In this document: positions 26,901 through 38,468 of the stretch, piece after piece
Numbering within the stretch: position 1 is the first letter of the stretch
Layout of the letters: every line of letters starts with the position of its first letter
NCBI GenBank assembly: GCA_029641185.1
Contig: JAPWGK010000028.1
Location: 1 to 64,000, forward strand
Direction of reading: 5' to 3'
From: Pseudofabraea citricarpa
Lineage: Eukaryota > Ascomycota > Leotiomycetes > Helotiales > Dermateaceae
Length of the DNA stretch: 64,000 nucleotides
Made by a program: the position numbers and the translations under genes
The notes under the pieces: generated by a model
Told to the model about the DNA's origin: nothing
Seen by the model: the letters and a program-made list of their open reading frames with translations, nothing else
Database searches by the model: none

Positions 26901-29900
26901 TGCAAGCCAGCCTCTAGCGTTGACTCAGCGACGAACCCCGTCGCCCGTTATCATCGTATGCCTCATGTCATGTCATCCATCAATCCACTTCAACGAGGGC
27001 AGTCTACGACGAAACGGGCTAATCCGGTCGATAAAGGCTGGAGATTATCAGCGCGGCTGCAGCGTGAACATCGCTTCTGGATTGTCGACAGGCCCCCAGG
27101 AGATCTTGGCTTGCAGCAACAGGAACATTTTGCACCCCGGTCCGATGTCTTCATGTGAGACTACTGGGAAGACGATTCTTACTGAGAACCCCTCCTCCTC
27201 CGCTGTGACGAGCGCCGCCATCACACAATTAGATTAAAGTGGTACTCGACCTGGCAAGCTGTTCAAAGTACCTCACATAGCATTTGGTCCCAAGTGTAAC
27301 CCAGATGCTGCACGGCGTCGCCCTGTGGGATTCTTGGAATACAAGATGGTGTGTGTGTGTGTGTGTGTGCAGGAAAAGTGACCATCGCAAGTTGGTCGCT
27401 TGTATGTACTATGTACGGAAGTACATCTGTACCTGCTACAGTATCTGTGGAGAGCATGCCATGGTGGACGAGGGGTGGAGGGTGGAGAGGCAGTACCTAT
27501 GCTGTCATAATGGACAGCTCGCGACCAGAGCTCCTGCCCGTGCCATGCTTGGTGGGCTTCTCGAACATCAGCCATTGACCGAATTCTGCATTTAACCACT
27601 GTTGTCTCGGTCTTTGTTGGGACGCACGTTGGAATCGAATATATGACAGAAAATAAAAATAAAAAAGGATACATCGTGATACCACCGCGAGACGGCCATG
27701 GACAAACATGACCACTGTCCGGCTGTTCACCAACACCCTCTTCTCGTGCAGCTCGCTTGGTAACGCATTCGGCATCATCATCCTCGACTCCACTACTCTG
27801 CCCCTCAATTCTCCCAAGCTACCCTGGTCAGCAGAGCCGTGCTCATCATCAGCATGCCCTTTCTAATCACGGAGGGCGTGCTGAGAATGTCCCATTTGGC
27901 AGCTGCATAGCTCAGAGTCGCAGGCCTAGACGAGCAACGCCTAAATGCTGGATTGCTTGCTCCGTCGATGAGCATGCCAAAGGTAACTTGAAGCATTTTG
28001 GGGCGGCAGACTAAGGATGTTGAAGGCGCTCACAATCGTCCAGATCAAGCGCGGTGCATGAAGCGATTGACTTTTCGTGTCGAGCCATCTGCTGCACCAA
28101 GCACGAGCAATTGCGCAAAGGAACTAGACGGGCTAAGGCCGTCGAGGGTGCAGGATGGGGCTAGTGCTGAACTGGGGGCGCAACTTCGCAAGTAGAGGTA
28201 CGCCGAGCAAGCCAGGATATTTTTAAGGATCTCAAGGATCGGTGCTCCAAAAGAGTCGCAGGACCAGGATGCAGGCCTTCAGGCTGAGTAGCCGTGATGA
28301 TAATGGTGCGTGTTGGTCACTCTACCTACTCGCACTGGTGTTCCGCGTCCGTCCAACAGACCAGCAAGATAGCTGTTGCTCCGGTGCAGAACAGGAAAGG
28401 CATCTTCGATGAGGACGGCGACGGAGACGATGATGCTGGAGTGGAATGGATTGTGCAGGTACAGCACATGTACCGGTTTCCCCGACGGGCTGGCGACGAT
28501 ACGATTGCAACAGTGTGATTTTTCCATGGGTCATACCACTGACTACTGACTGTGGGCTACGACGACGACTACTGCTGGCTTTGCTGGCTGCTGCTGAGGA
28601 CTCCTGACTTGAGTACGACGGCATCTCCAGTTTTTCTCGACTTCGGACGTCGTGGCCAATGGACGAGGGGGGTTGGCAGGTGCATTTGTCAATCTGGCAC
28701 AAGGTCGCAGTACTCGCCTGACTCGAAGCTTAGCCTGCGGTTCTGGCGATGCCTTGGTTGCTGGATGAAGGCCGCTCGCTGGTTGCTGGATGTTGTTGGT
28801 TGCTGCTGCTGCTGCTCGCTGAGTAGTGGTCACGGCTAGTGCCTGTAGGGGCTGCTGCGAGAGCCTGGAACTAGAGCACAAGGGGACTCGGCAGCAGAGG
28901 TCTTTAGCGCACACGACCTCGCAAGTCGTCACTACCAGCGTCCTTGGTGGCTGTCATGTCTCGAAGAACCACTGCGGACGAGACACTGCTGAGTAGCTGG
29001 CTGGGGCTTGCCGTGAGGAATGGATGGATGGCTGGCTGGCTGGCTGGCTGGACGGATACGGTGGTAGTCGTCACTACTTCACTACTTTACTCCAGCAGTG
29101 AGTGAGTGAGTGAGTGAGAGAGGACTGAGGAGGACTGAGGACTGAGTGAGTCGATTATAATACGCTGGCGCCCATTGCCCACAGCCGACAACCGACAGCC
29201 CACCACAGCCTACAGCAGCCCACAGCTCACAGCCTATAGCCCGCAAGCCCACAGTCTACAGCCAGTCTACAGCCAGTCCACAGCCCACAGTCCACACAGT
29301 CCACAGCCTATTACTGCCCACTGCTGGTGCTGTTGCTTGCTGATGCTGCCCCGTTGCCCAGCGGCCCCAGGCTAGCGAGAGTGCCCTGCCAGCTCCCAGC
29401 TCCCAGCACCCAGTAAGCAGCCTGTGCCTGCTACGGCCAGCCCACCCACCACCACTGTCTGCCACTCGATTCCTGCTGAGGTTACGATACTACGCATGGT
29501 ACGTCCGGAGCAGAGCTACTGGGAAGTAAGTGATCTGCCCATCGGTGGTGCTGATTATTTTGTCGCGCGCGCGCTTCTGATGCTCGTTTTAGGCCCCCTG
29601 GCTCCACCCTCTGCCCACTACGAGAAAGACAAAATAAATGATACTACTGTACGAAGGCTGGAGCTGGACCTGGACCTGGAGCAGGAGGCGGCGACTCAGA
29701 GGTGAGCCATTCAGAATTCACCACCCCATCTTCTCTTATCCTGTCATTCCATTGTTCCACTTTCCCACCACCACATCCACATCCACATCCCCCATCCCCC
29801 CCCCCCCATCCACATCTCATCCCTCCCATCATCCATCCATCCATCCATCCCATGCTCCCCTCCCCTACACGCCCTCGTCCACTGCCCAGTCTCTCCATCT

Positions 29901-31247
29901 CGATCCCTGGCCCTCGCTAGCTAACGTCTTACTTACTTTGGTCGCAGACCTAGCAAGATGTAGTTTGAAAAAAGTGATGAATCTATATTTTCATGGCCCA
30001 TGGCCCCATGGCCCGCAGAAAGCGGAGCGCATGCCGAATCGAAGAGGCTTGTCGTCTGCTCGTGGCTGAACTTGTCATTTCATACCTGAACTACGGCTAG
30101 GTACGACTGGCTGCTACGACACACTACGACGTCCATGGCTCGTCGACGCCTGGCCTTGCGTGCTATATAGGTCGAGGCAGGACCCTGCGGAGAAAACCTT
30201 CTTTTTCCTTCTTCCCGTCATATATGATCACTCCCGGCGCCGCTCGTGCAGACTTCCATCCGTGTCGTGTGTTTTGAGGGTATTGTGTATTGATCCATTG
30301 GTCGAGTATCAGTACACGAGGAGAAACGGTCTTTTAGTCTGGTCTGTCTCTGTCTGTCTGTCTGGTCGCATCCGCTGCTCATTTCACTCAGTCAACTCAG
30401 TCACTCAAGTCCTGTCTGTTCAGGTGTGAATTTGTCCTTCGCTGTTTTCTGTTATCAGCCTTGTCGACCCCTCTTCATCTTTTGTTGTCCTCCCGCCACC
30501 ACCGTCGCCTCCGCCATCCTCGTTGTTGCTGCTGTTGCTGCTGCCACTTGTCCAGCCGCCGCTCATCGTCGTCATATCATCTTGAGCTTGCTGTGTTTTG
30601 CTTGCAGATCACCCCCATTCTCATTCTCGCATTCAATTGGACCTGAGTCGAGTCTTGCATAAATCGGAGTTCTGTTTTGGGCGGCCGTTTGTTTGCACGC
30701 GAAAAAATCCGTTTTCCTCCTTTGCCCCAGCTCAGAAGTCCAATTGCTCGAAGAGCATCGAAACGAAGACGCTCTTATATCGTCCCTCGAACGAGAAAGA
30801 AGAAAAAAGTCAGCGGCTGAGAGCTCTCGCAATTGTTCCCGAACCGAGTCCGTCGACGACAGTGCTTTTGAGCTGCGACCCTCGGCATTACCGTTTCCAG
30901 CCTCAGACATCCTGCAGCCCCAAAGATACCTGCACCTACATACAAGCCAGGCCTCTACGCCGCCAAACATCACAGTCCCTCACGCACGCATCTCCACAAT
31001 TTTTGTCGTAAATACCAAAAAGTCACACCCCAGCAGAACGTGCTGCATTAGAGAAACTTTCACGCCGGCTATATTCATTACAAATTCCTTGGTTCGACAC
31101 ATGATCCTTCGACCAATAATTCTTGCCGCCACTTTCTCCAGAATCACTCGGCAGGCCGATCCGCCAGATCCTTACACCTGACCAAGTTCACCATTGAGGA
31201 TATATAGTCAGGTCGACCCAGATTCAGAAAGTCACACTTTCGCCAAA
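23965..31247. other. 7.3-kb intergenic region with many microsatellites, no supported gene
   Basis: Upstream DNA of two divergent genes. It holds many ORFs of 60-160 codons on all strands but none with domain-like composition, conserved motif or good splice context. Simple repeats include five copies of GGCTTGTT (about 24,868-24,905), (GT)10 (27,349-27,369), TGGA/TGGC runs (29,021-29,052), (TGAG)n (29,098-29,119), CACAGCC-type runs (29,180-29,310), CCATCC and poly-C (29,770-29,850) and (GTCT)n (30,343-30,362). TATATAG occurs at 30,164-30,170, followed by a CT-rich tract, and again at 31,201-31,207, only 41 bp before the cps-1 ATG. Either could be a core promoter element. The 30.2-31.2 kb segment may be a long 5' leader of cps-1. 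Confidence 0.5.
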
Positions 31248-33020
31248 ATGGATCTCTTATCGCTTGTGATTGAGTGGACGATAGGTTGGTTTCCGTACGT
31301 GGTGGAATCAACAATTGGTTGGCAGTGGGCATGGTTGATCATGTGGTATGTCTCTTTTTTATTTTTATTTTCCTTGCAGAAGTCGATATCTAGCGTTGCA
31401 CCAAGTGCTCTAGAAATCCGCTCTTCTTTCGTGCTACTTCTATGCCTAATACTAACGTGTGGCTCTCTGGCAGGTTACACCGATACGTACGACTCATTGT
31501 CAATTGTGTGAGCCACTGGACATACAAAACCATGCCTATCCCAGAACGACCATCCTTCACACCCAAAGATGTCACAGTGATCATCCCCACAATCCACAAT
31601 GATTTCGTGGAACTCACAGACTCGCTGAAGAGTATCCTCGCTTGCAACCCTTTCGAGCTTCTCCTGGTGACGACATCAGACAAGTACGAGGGACTTTTGA
31701 AGTTTGTGAAAACTTTGGAGGCAGACAATGTCAGGGTATTCCAAGTCCCCATCGCAAATAAGCGAATCCAAGTTTGCGAGGTCATACCATTAGTGAAGAC
31801 TGATGTTACCATCATGGCAGATGATGATGTCACGTGGCCTCGAACCATCCTACCATGGCTGCTCGCTCCTTTTGAAGACAAGAAGATTGGTGGAGTTGGC
31901 CCCTGCCAAAGAGTCAAGCGAATCCGGGGCGGAAACCCTATCTCAGCTCGGTGCTACAATTGGCTAGGAGCCGCCTACATCGAGCGCCGCAACTTTGAGA
32001 TCTCTGCCACCCATGGCATGGATGGTGGTACCTCATGCATGTCAGGCCGCACGTGCGCCTTCCGCTCCGAGATCCTGCAGAGCCCCTTGTTTCTTCATGG
32101 CTTCAAGACTGAACGTTGGGGTCGCTTTCAGTTAAACGCTGATGACGATAACTTTGTCACGAGGTGGTTAGTATCCAACAACTGGAAGACTTGGATCCAA
32201 TATAACAAGGAGTGCGAGATCGAGACTACGCTTGAGAACAATGTCCTCTTCCTCCATCAATGTCTTCGTTGGGCTCGTAGTAACTGGAGAAGTAACTGGA
32301 CCAGTCTTGTCCGAGAGAAGCATGTATGGCGGTAAGTTTCAGCGAGCATTCTTCCTCAAGCCCCCACTTACTAACACATATCCATAGCCAACAACCTTGG
32401 TCTACCTATGCACTCCACATTGCTACATTTACCTCGTTAGCATTCGTCCTCGACCCTGCAATCGTCTATGTCACATACAAGGCGATGCAGGCTTTGGCCC
32501 CTGCGTATGCATGGCATGCCGTCGTTGCCCAGCTTGTTTTCATGATGGCATCCAAGGTTGTGAAGCTTGTTGGCCTCTTCATCCGTGAGCCATCTGACAT
32601 CATGTTCCTACCCGTGTCGATCCTCTTCGGCTATTTCCATGGCCTGATTAAGCTCTGGGCCTTGTTTACTCTACAAGTGGTAAGTTGCGTTACTCTTTCC
32701 ATTCTCAAACACCTCGCTTATATATTCAGACCTCATGGGGTAGTCGAGCAGATGGTGATGCCAATGACAGCGCACGCATGAGCCCAAGAGCTCGCCGAAG
32801 TGAAAGCATCACGCTTCCTCCTGGTAACCACCCAGGATTAATCCGGTTTAACGACGAAAAATCTCATGCCGCTGAGAAAGGCTTTGAGAGCGACTCGACC
32901 GTAGTATTTGATGAGCCACTCGATAGCTCATCTTCGGAAGACGACTCAGCATCTTCCTCCTCTGATGAAACTTATGATTCTCATGACTCGACCTCGACGG
33001 GTGAAGGCCAGGGACGCTAG
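31248..33020 (+). CDS. cps-1: Cps-1/GT2 family polysaccharide synthase (hyaluronan-synthase-like)
   Basis: Four exons: 31,248-31,345, 31,474-32,331, 32,388-32,679 and 32,730-33,020. The introns are GT-AG; ACTAAC/CTAAC branch points are visible in the first two. They give 512 residues. It is a processive glycosyltransferase family 2 integral membrane enzyme. The N-terminus is hydrophobic (about residues 1-45). The catalytic domain has VTVIIPTIHND near residue 70, the UDP-sugar/metal motif DDD at 149-151, a second acidic motif NADDDN at 254-259 and QCLRW (the QxxRW motif) at 295-299. Three hydrophobic segments follow (about 320-415). The tail (about 416-512) is Ser/Asp/Glu-rich and probably cytosolic and phosphorylatable. 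It matches the fungal type of Neurospora CPS-1 and the GT2 described in Zymoseptoria and Fusarium, which affect cell-wall structure and hyphal growth. The polysaccharide product is not shown by sequence. Confidence 0.92.
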
Positions 33021-36000
33021 TGCAGCATAAATCCCTTGGTTCCCTTTTACCCATGCACTCTCGTTCATCCGACAGTTTTTTTCTTCTCCCAAAAAACCTT
33101 CTTCGTCCAAAAGATTCACCTCGGTCGATTGAGGGTTATACAAAATTTTTACTCTTTTTGTATCTCACGATACCCCCTTTATTATTAACGATGTTATTGT
33201 CTGGTTTTGGCAAATGCCAGGGCAAATTTGGTTGGCTTTTTGTTTATTTATGACATGAGCGCGGGATCTAATTCTGGATGGGCTGCTTTTTCCTACTCGC
33301 TTCCCGCGTGGCACGGCATGCATCGCTTGTGCTTTGTAACCCGAAGAAAAGGATGTGTTTATTGGCATGGCATGACAATACATGGCTGCTCATTTCATCT
33401 CCCCTTTTTTCTTTTACATCTCTTTTCAAATTTTTCGTTTCTTGGAAAAAAAAGTTTTCAAGATGTGTCTGGTCAAAAAGGGATATTTTGAAAAGGGAAC
33501 TTTTTTTGGATGGGATAGGAAATTTGGGTGGTTGCGTTGTGATTGATTGACGTATAGCAAGCAGACGGGGCGGTATCTTTTGCCAATTTTTTGATTCCTA
33601 TTTTTCATTTTTCTGTTTTGGATTTGGCTTGCTCGGTTCGGTTTCAACAGGACGGACGCAAGCAAGCAAGCACTCACGAAAGAGAAAGCAAGCGTTGCAT
33701 TTTGGAATTTTTGTCTTTTTTTGGTTGGCTCTCTCTCATGTCCTCATAGCTCTCTCTCTCTTCCTTGTGACTCGTCTCTTTTTTCTACATCTTACATCTC
33801 GAACACTGTTTCTCCATCTACTCTAAAAGGGAAAGAAAGAATGAATAAAAAGAAAGGGAAAATTCTACTCTCACGTCTCTATCCTATGGTGTCTCTCTTT
33901 TTTCTTTCTTTCAGAATCGATCAAATGTCCAACTGGGAATCGGGAACTTGTCAGGAACTAATATCGGGAATTGGAAATGGTTTGTTACTATCTGGCCGTC
34001 GGATGGAAAGAGTAAGAACGAAGGAGGTTAATACATAGGTACCTTATACAGCTAGCTTTTCCTCGTTTCGCTATCTAGATGACTTTTCTTTTTTCTTTTT
34101 CCTTTCTTTTTTATAGGGAGCCTCTAGCTTCCTCGCTTGTCTCTTTCTCTTTTACAGAACCAATTACTTGAGGGAATCCATATATATTAATTTACTTGAT
34201 CTATGTCTTCGCTGTTGATTCTGAACGGAATAAAAGCTTATGTAAGTAAATAAATAAATCAATGGATGAATTGGATCAGCGGAAGATTGCAGAAGATTAA
34301 AATTGGTCCATATCGGTCGATCGGGGTTCATTGTAGAATCAGTACCTACCTACCTACCTCGCGTCGTATGTAGATCTTCCTCCCATCGGCATTTTATTCC
34401 GCAGTATTCTTTTACGCGGTGGCGGGTGTATGGCATGTTCATTCTTGCTCGGTAGTTCTTTTTTCAGCGAGAGATGGAAAGAAAAATAAAAAGAGGGAGA
34501 AAATAAGAGATGCGAGAACGAAGGCGGGATGGGGGATGGGGGATTGGGGGATTTTATGTGACAGAATGGGATGAGAGAATGACGGATATATGTATATCGC
34601 TTGATTTAGTTTGTGAGGGGTCTGGAAATTATTTTATTTTTTGGCGAGCTTGCCTGCTTGCTATGTTTGTATCTACGTAACTTTTGTTTACTCCTTGTGA
34701 ATCGAGATCTCTCTTTTTTTTTTCTCCGCAGACAGAGACAAGAGAGTTAGGAGGATGGAAAGAAATACCAGAGAGAATGAAGGCATGGATCAATGGATCA
34801 ATGGATCAAGTCCTTCCGTACCATGGAATTGGTCAGTCGGTTAATACCCACCGACATCGTCAGCAACTCCGTCACTCAAACCCCCCCATTCTTCAGTCCG
34901 CCGAAAAAAAAAAATTCCGCTCTCCACGAAAAAAAAAAGGTGTGCGGGAGGATGACGTAGATTTTGATCACATTTTCGCATTTGGGGTTGTTTGGTCCCC
35001 TTTCTGACGGAGTGGGCGAGAAAGGTGGGTTTCCTTCTCGGTGGTGGTGGTGTCGCACTGCAGATTTCCGCATCAACGCATCACGCATCACGCATCAGCG
35101 CATCCCTGATCAAGTAATCTGTATACTTGCTTGTTCGTACAGTACGTACGTACCTTTGCATTGCATGTACATGTACATGTACAGCTACAGCTACACCCAT
35201 GCCATGCATCCTGCCCGTATGCAGTATGATGCACCGGCTTCACCGGATCCTCGTCGCCGGGCTGCACGATGCGATTTTGAGATTTTGCTTCGGCTTTTTG
35301 TCAGGACGGGGGTTGTGGGTGTGGGTGTGGAGAGGGAGACGGGAGGGAAAATGTAGCTGACTGTGTATGGTGGTGGGTGTGGGTGGATGTGGATGTGGAT
35401 GTGGGTGTGGGAAAGAGGCGAGCGAGGGAGCGAGACGAGAGGAGAAGAAGGAGAAGAAGGGGACAGATGTTTTAAGAGATGAGATGAGATATCTAGATAC
35501 CTTGTTGCTCATCCGATCGACGTTCCCCATTTTTACGAAAGGCAAAAGGAAAAGGCAAATCGAAAAAAGCAAGAGAGCAGGCGGACTAAGGTAGGAATGA
35601 CACGCATAAGGCGTAAGGCGTAAGGCGAAGTCTGTGTCCCTTTGCCTTTCCTTCCTTTTCTTTTCCTCTCTCCTTCCTCGTCGCTGATTACTTTCCTTGT
35701 TTATTTTATGGAGATGCCTTAACCTTACCTTATCTTCCTTTCCCTCCCCTCCCCTCCCCTCCCCTTCCCTTGCCTTGCTTTACTTACCGACCTTATGTCC
35801 CGCATCGCATCGCATGACACCACACGATGTAGCAGCAGATTCTTACCTAAGATGAAAGGATCTGGCTGTTAAGGCTATCTTATGTATGTCTTACCTTAGC
35901 TACCTATACCTTGCCCAACGCAAGATTCTGTACTGTTGCTGTCATGTACCTCCCCTTCCTCCCGACCGACTGACACCAACCGACCGGTGGTATGTATGCA

Positions 36001-36459
36001 CGTCAGAGAAAGAAGAAAGAAAAAAATGAGAGGACGGGACGAAACGGAACGGTTGGCTGCAGAAGAGCATAAATGAAGAGGGGAAGAGACAGAAGGGATC
36101 TAGAGTGTGGGGAATCGTATGCTTTAAGCTTTAGGATTTGGTGTTATATTCAAGGTGGTGTTTTGTGCTCTGTTGGATTTGTGGAGGTGATGGCTTTTTT
36201 TTGTTTGGTGTTTGGTGTTCTGTGGTTGGGGGCGGTGGAGGTGGAGGTGGAGGCGTGGGAAGAGTGGAGTAAGTGGGATTGGAGAGGAATAAGATGGCAC
36301 TCGAGACGGACGGATGCTATGTAGAAATTATGACATGATTTTATTCCTAGATGTATGCAATCTTGTTGGATCTCATTCTACTCGTTACCTTCGTGAATAA
36401 CCTTGTGCTCGCTCGCTCGCTCAATTAGAAGCCATTCCGTGAAATGCAACTCACCAACT
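33021..36459. other. 3.4-kb intergenic region, pyrimidine/purine-rich low complexity
   Basis: The 3' flank of cps-1 and, convergently, of the BTB-like gene. It is rich in poly-T, TTTC and GA tracts, with GTGGGTGTGG/GTGGATGTGG runs at about 35,318-35,410 and (CCCCT)n at about 35,745-35,766. ORFs here are short, overlapping and of low complexity. AATAAA-like sequences occur near 34,230. No gene or RNA is recognised. Confidence 0.5.
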
Positions 36460-37635
36460 TCATTCAACTCGACCAGCCAGGTACAAGATATTGTCCTTCA
36501 CAGCATCACTAAAAAAACCCTGCCCCGTGTACACATAACACAAGACGTCTGGCCAAGCCTCTGGATGGGGCAAAGGAAGATCGATTGAATCTCCCTTCCG
36601 AATATGGCCAGAAAGCATGAGAGCTCCCAACACAGGTAGGTAATGAAGAGCATACTCAATGTCTAGAAGTCACGCCAGTTAGTCTGGAACATAGTAAATC
36701 AGGGGTCTTGTGGACTTACGGATCGGCACGGCTCCTGAGCCGAATGCTGCGAGGTCCCGTCCCAGTGTTGCACCCGTACTTGCACGACGCTGATCTCGAC
36801 TTGGCATCTGCTGAGAAGGGCCGCTGACCGATTGGCGAAGACGGCTGGACCGTCTCGGATTCATGGCGTTGTACGTATCCCGGCTACTGGCTGGTGGTAT
36901 GGCGGCCCGGAGATCTTCTATGTCGACTTGCTTCTGGATCAAAAATGGTTTGCGTTCCTTGTCCTTTGGTAACACTCGAGCTCGGAAAGTTGTGAACTTG
37001 GGAGAATCGATCTTTCCTTCTGCATTGCCATTCTTCGTGAGTGCAAGGCTTCGTCGTCTAAGGCTGACGGCGTTGACATATGCATCGGCTGTGGCGGTGT
37101 TCCCGAGATATGTGTGACCCCAAGTCCGTAGCCGGTCATGAGAGTATTGGAAAGGGATTGGACCAATCGAACGTGATGTGGATTTGACAGAATCGGTGGA
37201 CTGCCGTCGAGTTGCAACTCTACCCATCTTGACCAAATCATTCTGCTTGACATTGCATTCTTCAACCTCTTTTTTGATCTCCACAGGCTTGGGTTGTGTG
37301 TCCTCGGCTATTTCAGGCAATGTCAGAACTGGTGAGATGGAAATGCTTCCCAGCCTTTTTGTCATTGCGGTCGTCATGACAGAGTGCCTTCTGGGGGTAT
37401 CGGTGGAGATTGGATTGGTTAAGAGATGATCGATCTTGTAAATGCCAGGCACTGCATGATCTCGATAGTACTGTCGTGCTGCTTGTATACTTGGACTTGG
37501 CAATGCAAAAGATGAGTGAGATATGGCGCTGGTGGAGACAAAGTTGTTGTTGTTGTTGTTATTGTGATTCGAGTGGTTATAGGTTTGTAGAGGCTTCAGA
37601 TCGCTATGTCGTTGGCGTATTGCAAGTGCAGCCAT
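36460..37635 (-). CDS. Hypothetical protein with BTB/POZ-like C-terminal segment
   Basis: Two exons: 37,635-36,720 and 36,662-36,460, with an intron of 57 nt (GTAAGT, branch CTAAC, TTCTAG). They give 372 residues. The start is the ATG at 37,635; four codons upstream the frame opens only with TTG. The N-terminal two thirds are Ser/Thr/Arg-rich, including an asparagine run (about residues 25-33, encoded by a GTT repeat), and look disordered. The C-terminal 67 residues come from exon 2 and read as a compact alpha-helical piece: EYALHYLPVLGALM, a GHIRKGDSIDLPLPHPEAW segment, CYVYTGQG and DNILYLAG. This spacing resembles the second half of a BTB/POZ fold in fungal proteins. Without splicing the frame would end after 13 other codons. 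The gene is divergent from GWT1, with an 833-bp shared upstream region. The BTB assignment is tentative; gene reality is well supported. Confidence 0.8.
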
Positions 37636-37770
37636 TTTCGCGTCCAAGTTTTCTGGTTGAGCATCTTCCCTAGACGTTGCAGGAGCTCTGCTTTATATTA
37701 TCTGAGGGGCAAACCCCTATTCCCTTGATTGATTTTTGTCTCGCAGATTAGACAAAGAAGAAGCCATGCT

Positions 37771-37998
37771 TCAGAATGTTCGAGTCTCCCTTGCTGCAGT
37801 GGGTGCTTGATGAAACAAAGAAATAAAGTCGTCGGTATGTAAGAGGTTCTGCAAGGCCAGTACGGCAATTGAAACAGAGTCATACTTGACTGCTCCAACC
37901 TCAAAGCTGGAATGTGCTTTCAGCCGCTCGGGCACAATTGAGTCATCAGACTTCTGAACGACCAAGTCTCGGAGCTGTTCCGAGACGAGTTTCTGCAT
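37771..37998 (-). CDS. Possible 75-residue small protein in divergent promoter
   Basis: An uninterrupted minus-strand ORF from ATG 37,998. Its composition is protein-like in the first 60 residues: a helical, amphipathic stretch starting MQKLVSEQLRDLVVQKSDD, then SFEVGAVKYDSVSIAVLALQ and LLHTDDFISLF. No intron is needed. It sits between the divergent BTB-like gene and GWT1. I do not recognise a family and the length is near the chance limit. A second overlapping frame starting at 38,038 also stays open for about 30 codons, so this could equally be part of a 5' leader. Confidence 0.25.
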   Translation of the reverse strand: MQKLVSEQLRDLVVQKSDDSIVPERLKAHSSFEVGAVKYDSVSIAVLALQNLLHTDDFISLFHQAPTAARETRTF

Positions 37999-38468
37999 TG
38001 CTAGACACCGTACTCATTGCACGGAAGGGCTGCGACATAACCTCTCTCCCGAATACTGTCTTGGTATTCCGATTTCAACCTTGTCAAAGCTTAGTCAAAG
38101 CCTCGCAGGCCATGGAGCCTACTTGCTGATTCAACTCGTGGGTTTCTGTCTCCTGGGCTTCAGCGGTAAGTGAAAAAGCAGCTACATATTTCCAAGCCAA
38201 GCTGGCAATGGATCTCAAATTGGCCGTTGGTTGATGAAAGGTTCTGATGTGCGAAAGATGCGACGATCAAAGGCACGAAGTGAGAGTTGAAAGGACAAGC
38301 GTGACAAGCAAAGCACAAGCCGCGCCGCCTCTTGTACTACGACACGTGCCGAGAAGCGAGGCGAAGCGGCCGCAACTCAATCTTGTCCTTGTCGCGTCAT
38401 CCTCAATTCTGCTGTTGTGGCATCTCTAGCTCACAATTTCTTTTCCACACTGAAGAGACTCAGCCATC

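Noticed and set aside
27273..27674. 133-codon minus-strand ORF
   Set aside because: It runs through the (GT)n microsatellite and has no supporting features.
29638..30069. Pro/Ser/His-rich ORFs on both strands
   Set aside because: They arise from CCATCC and poly-C simple repeats.
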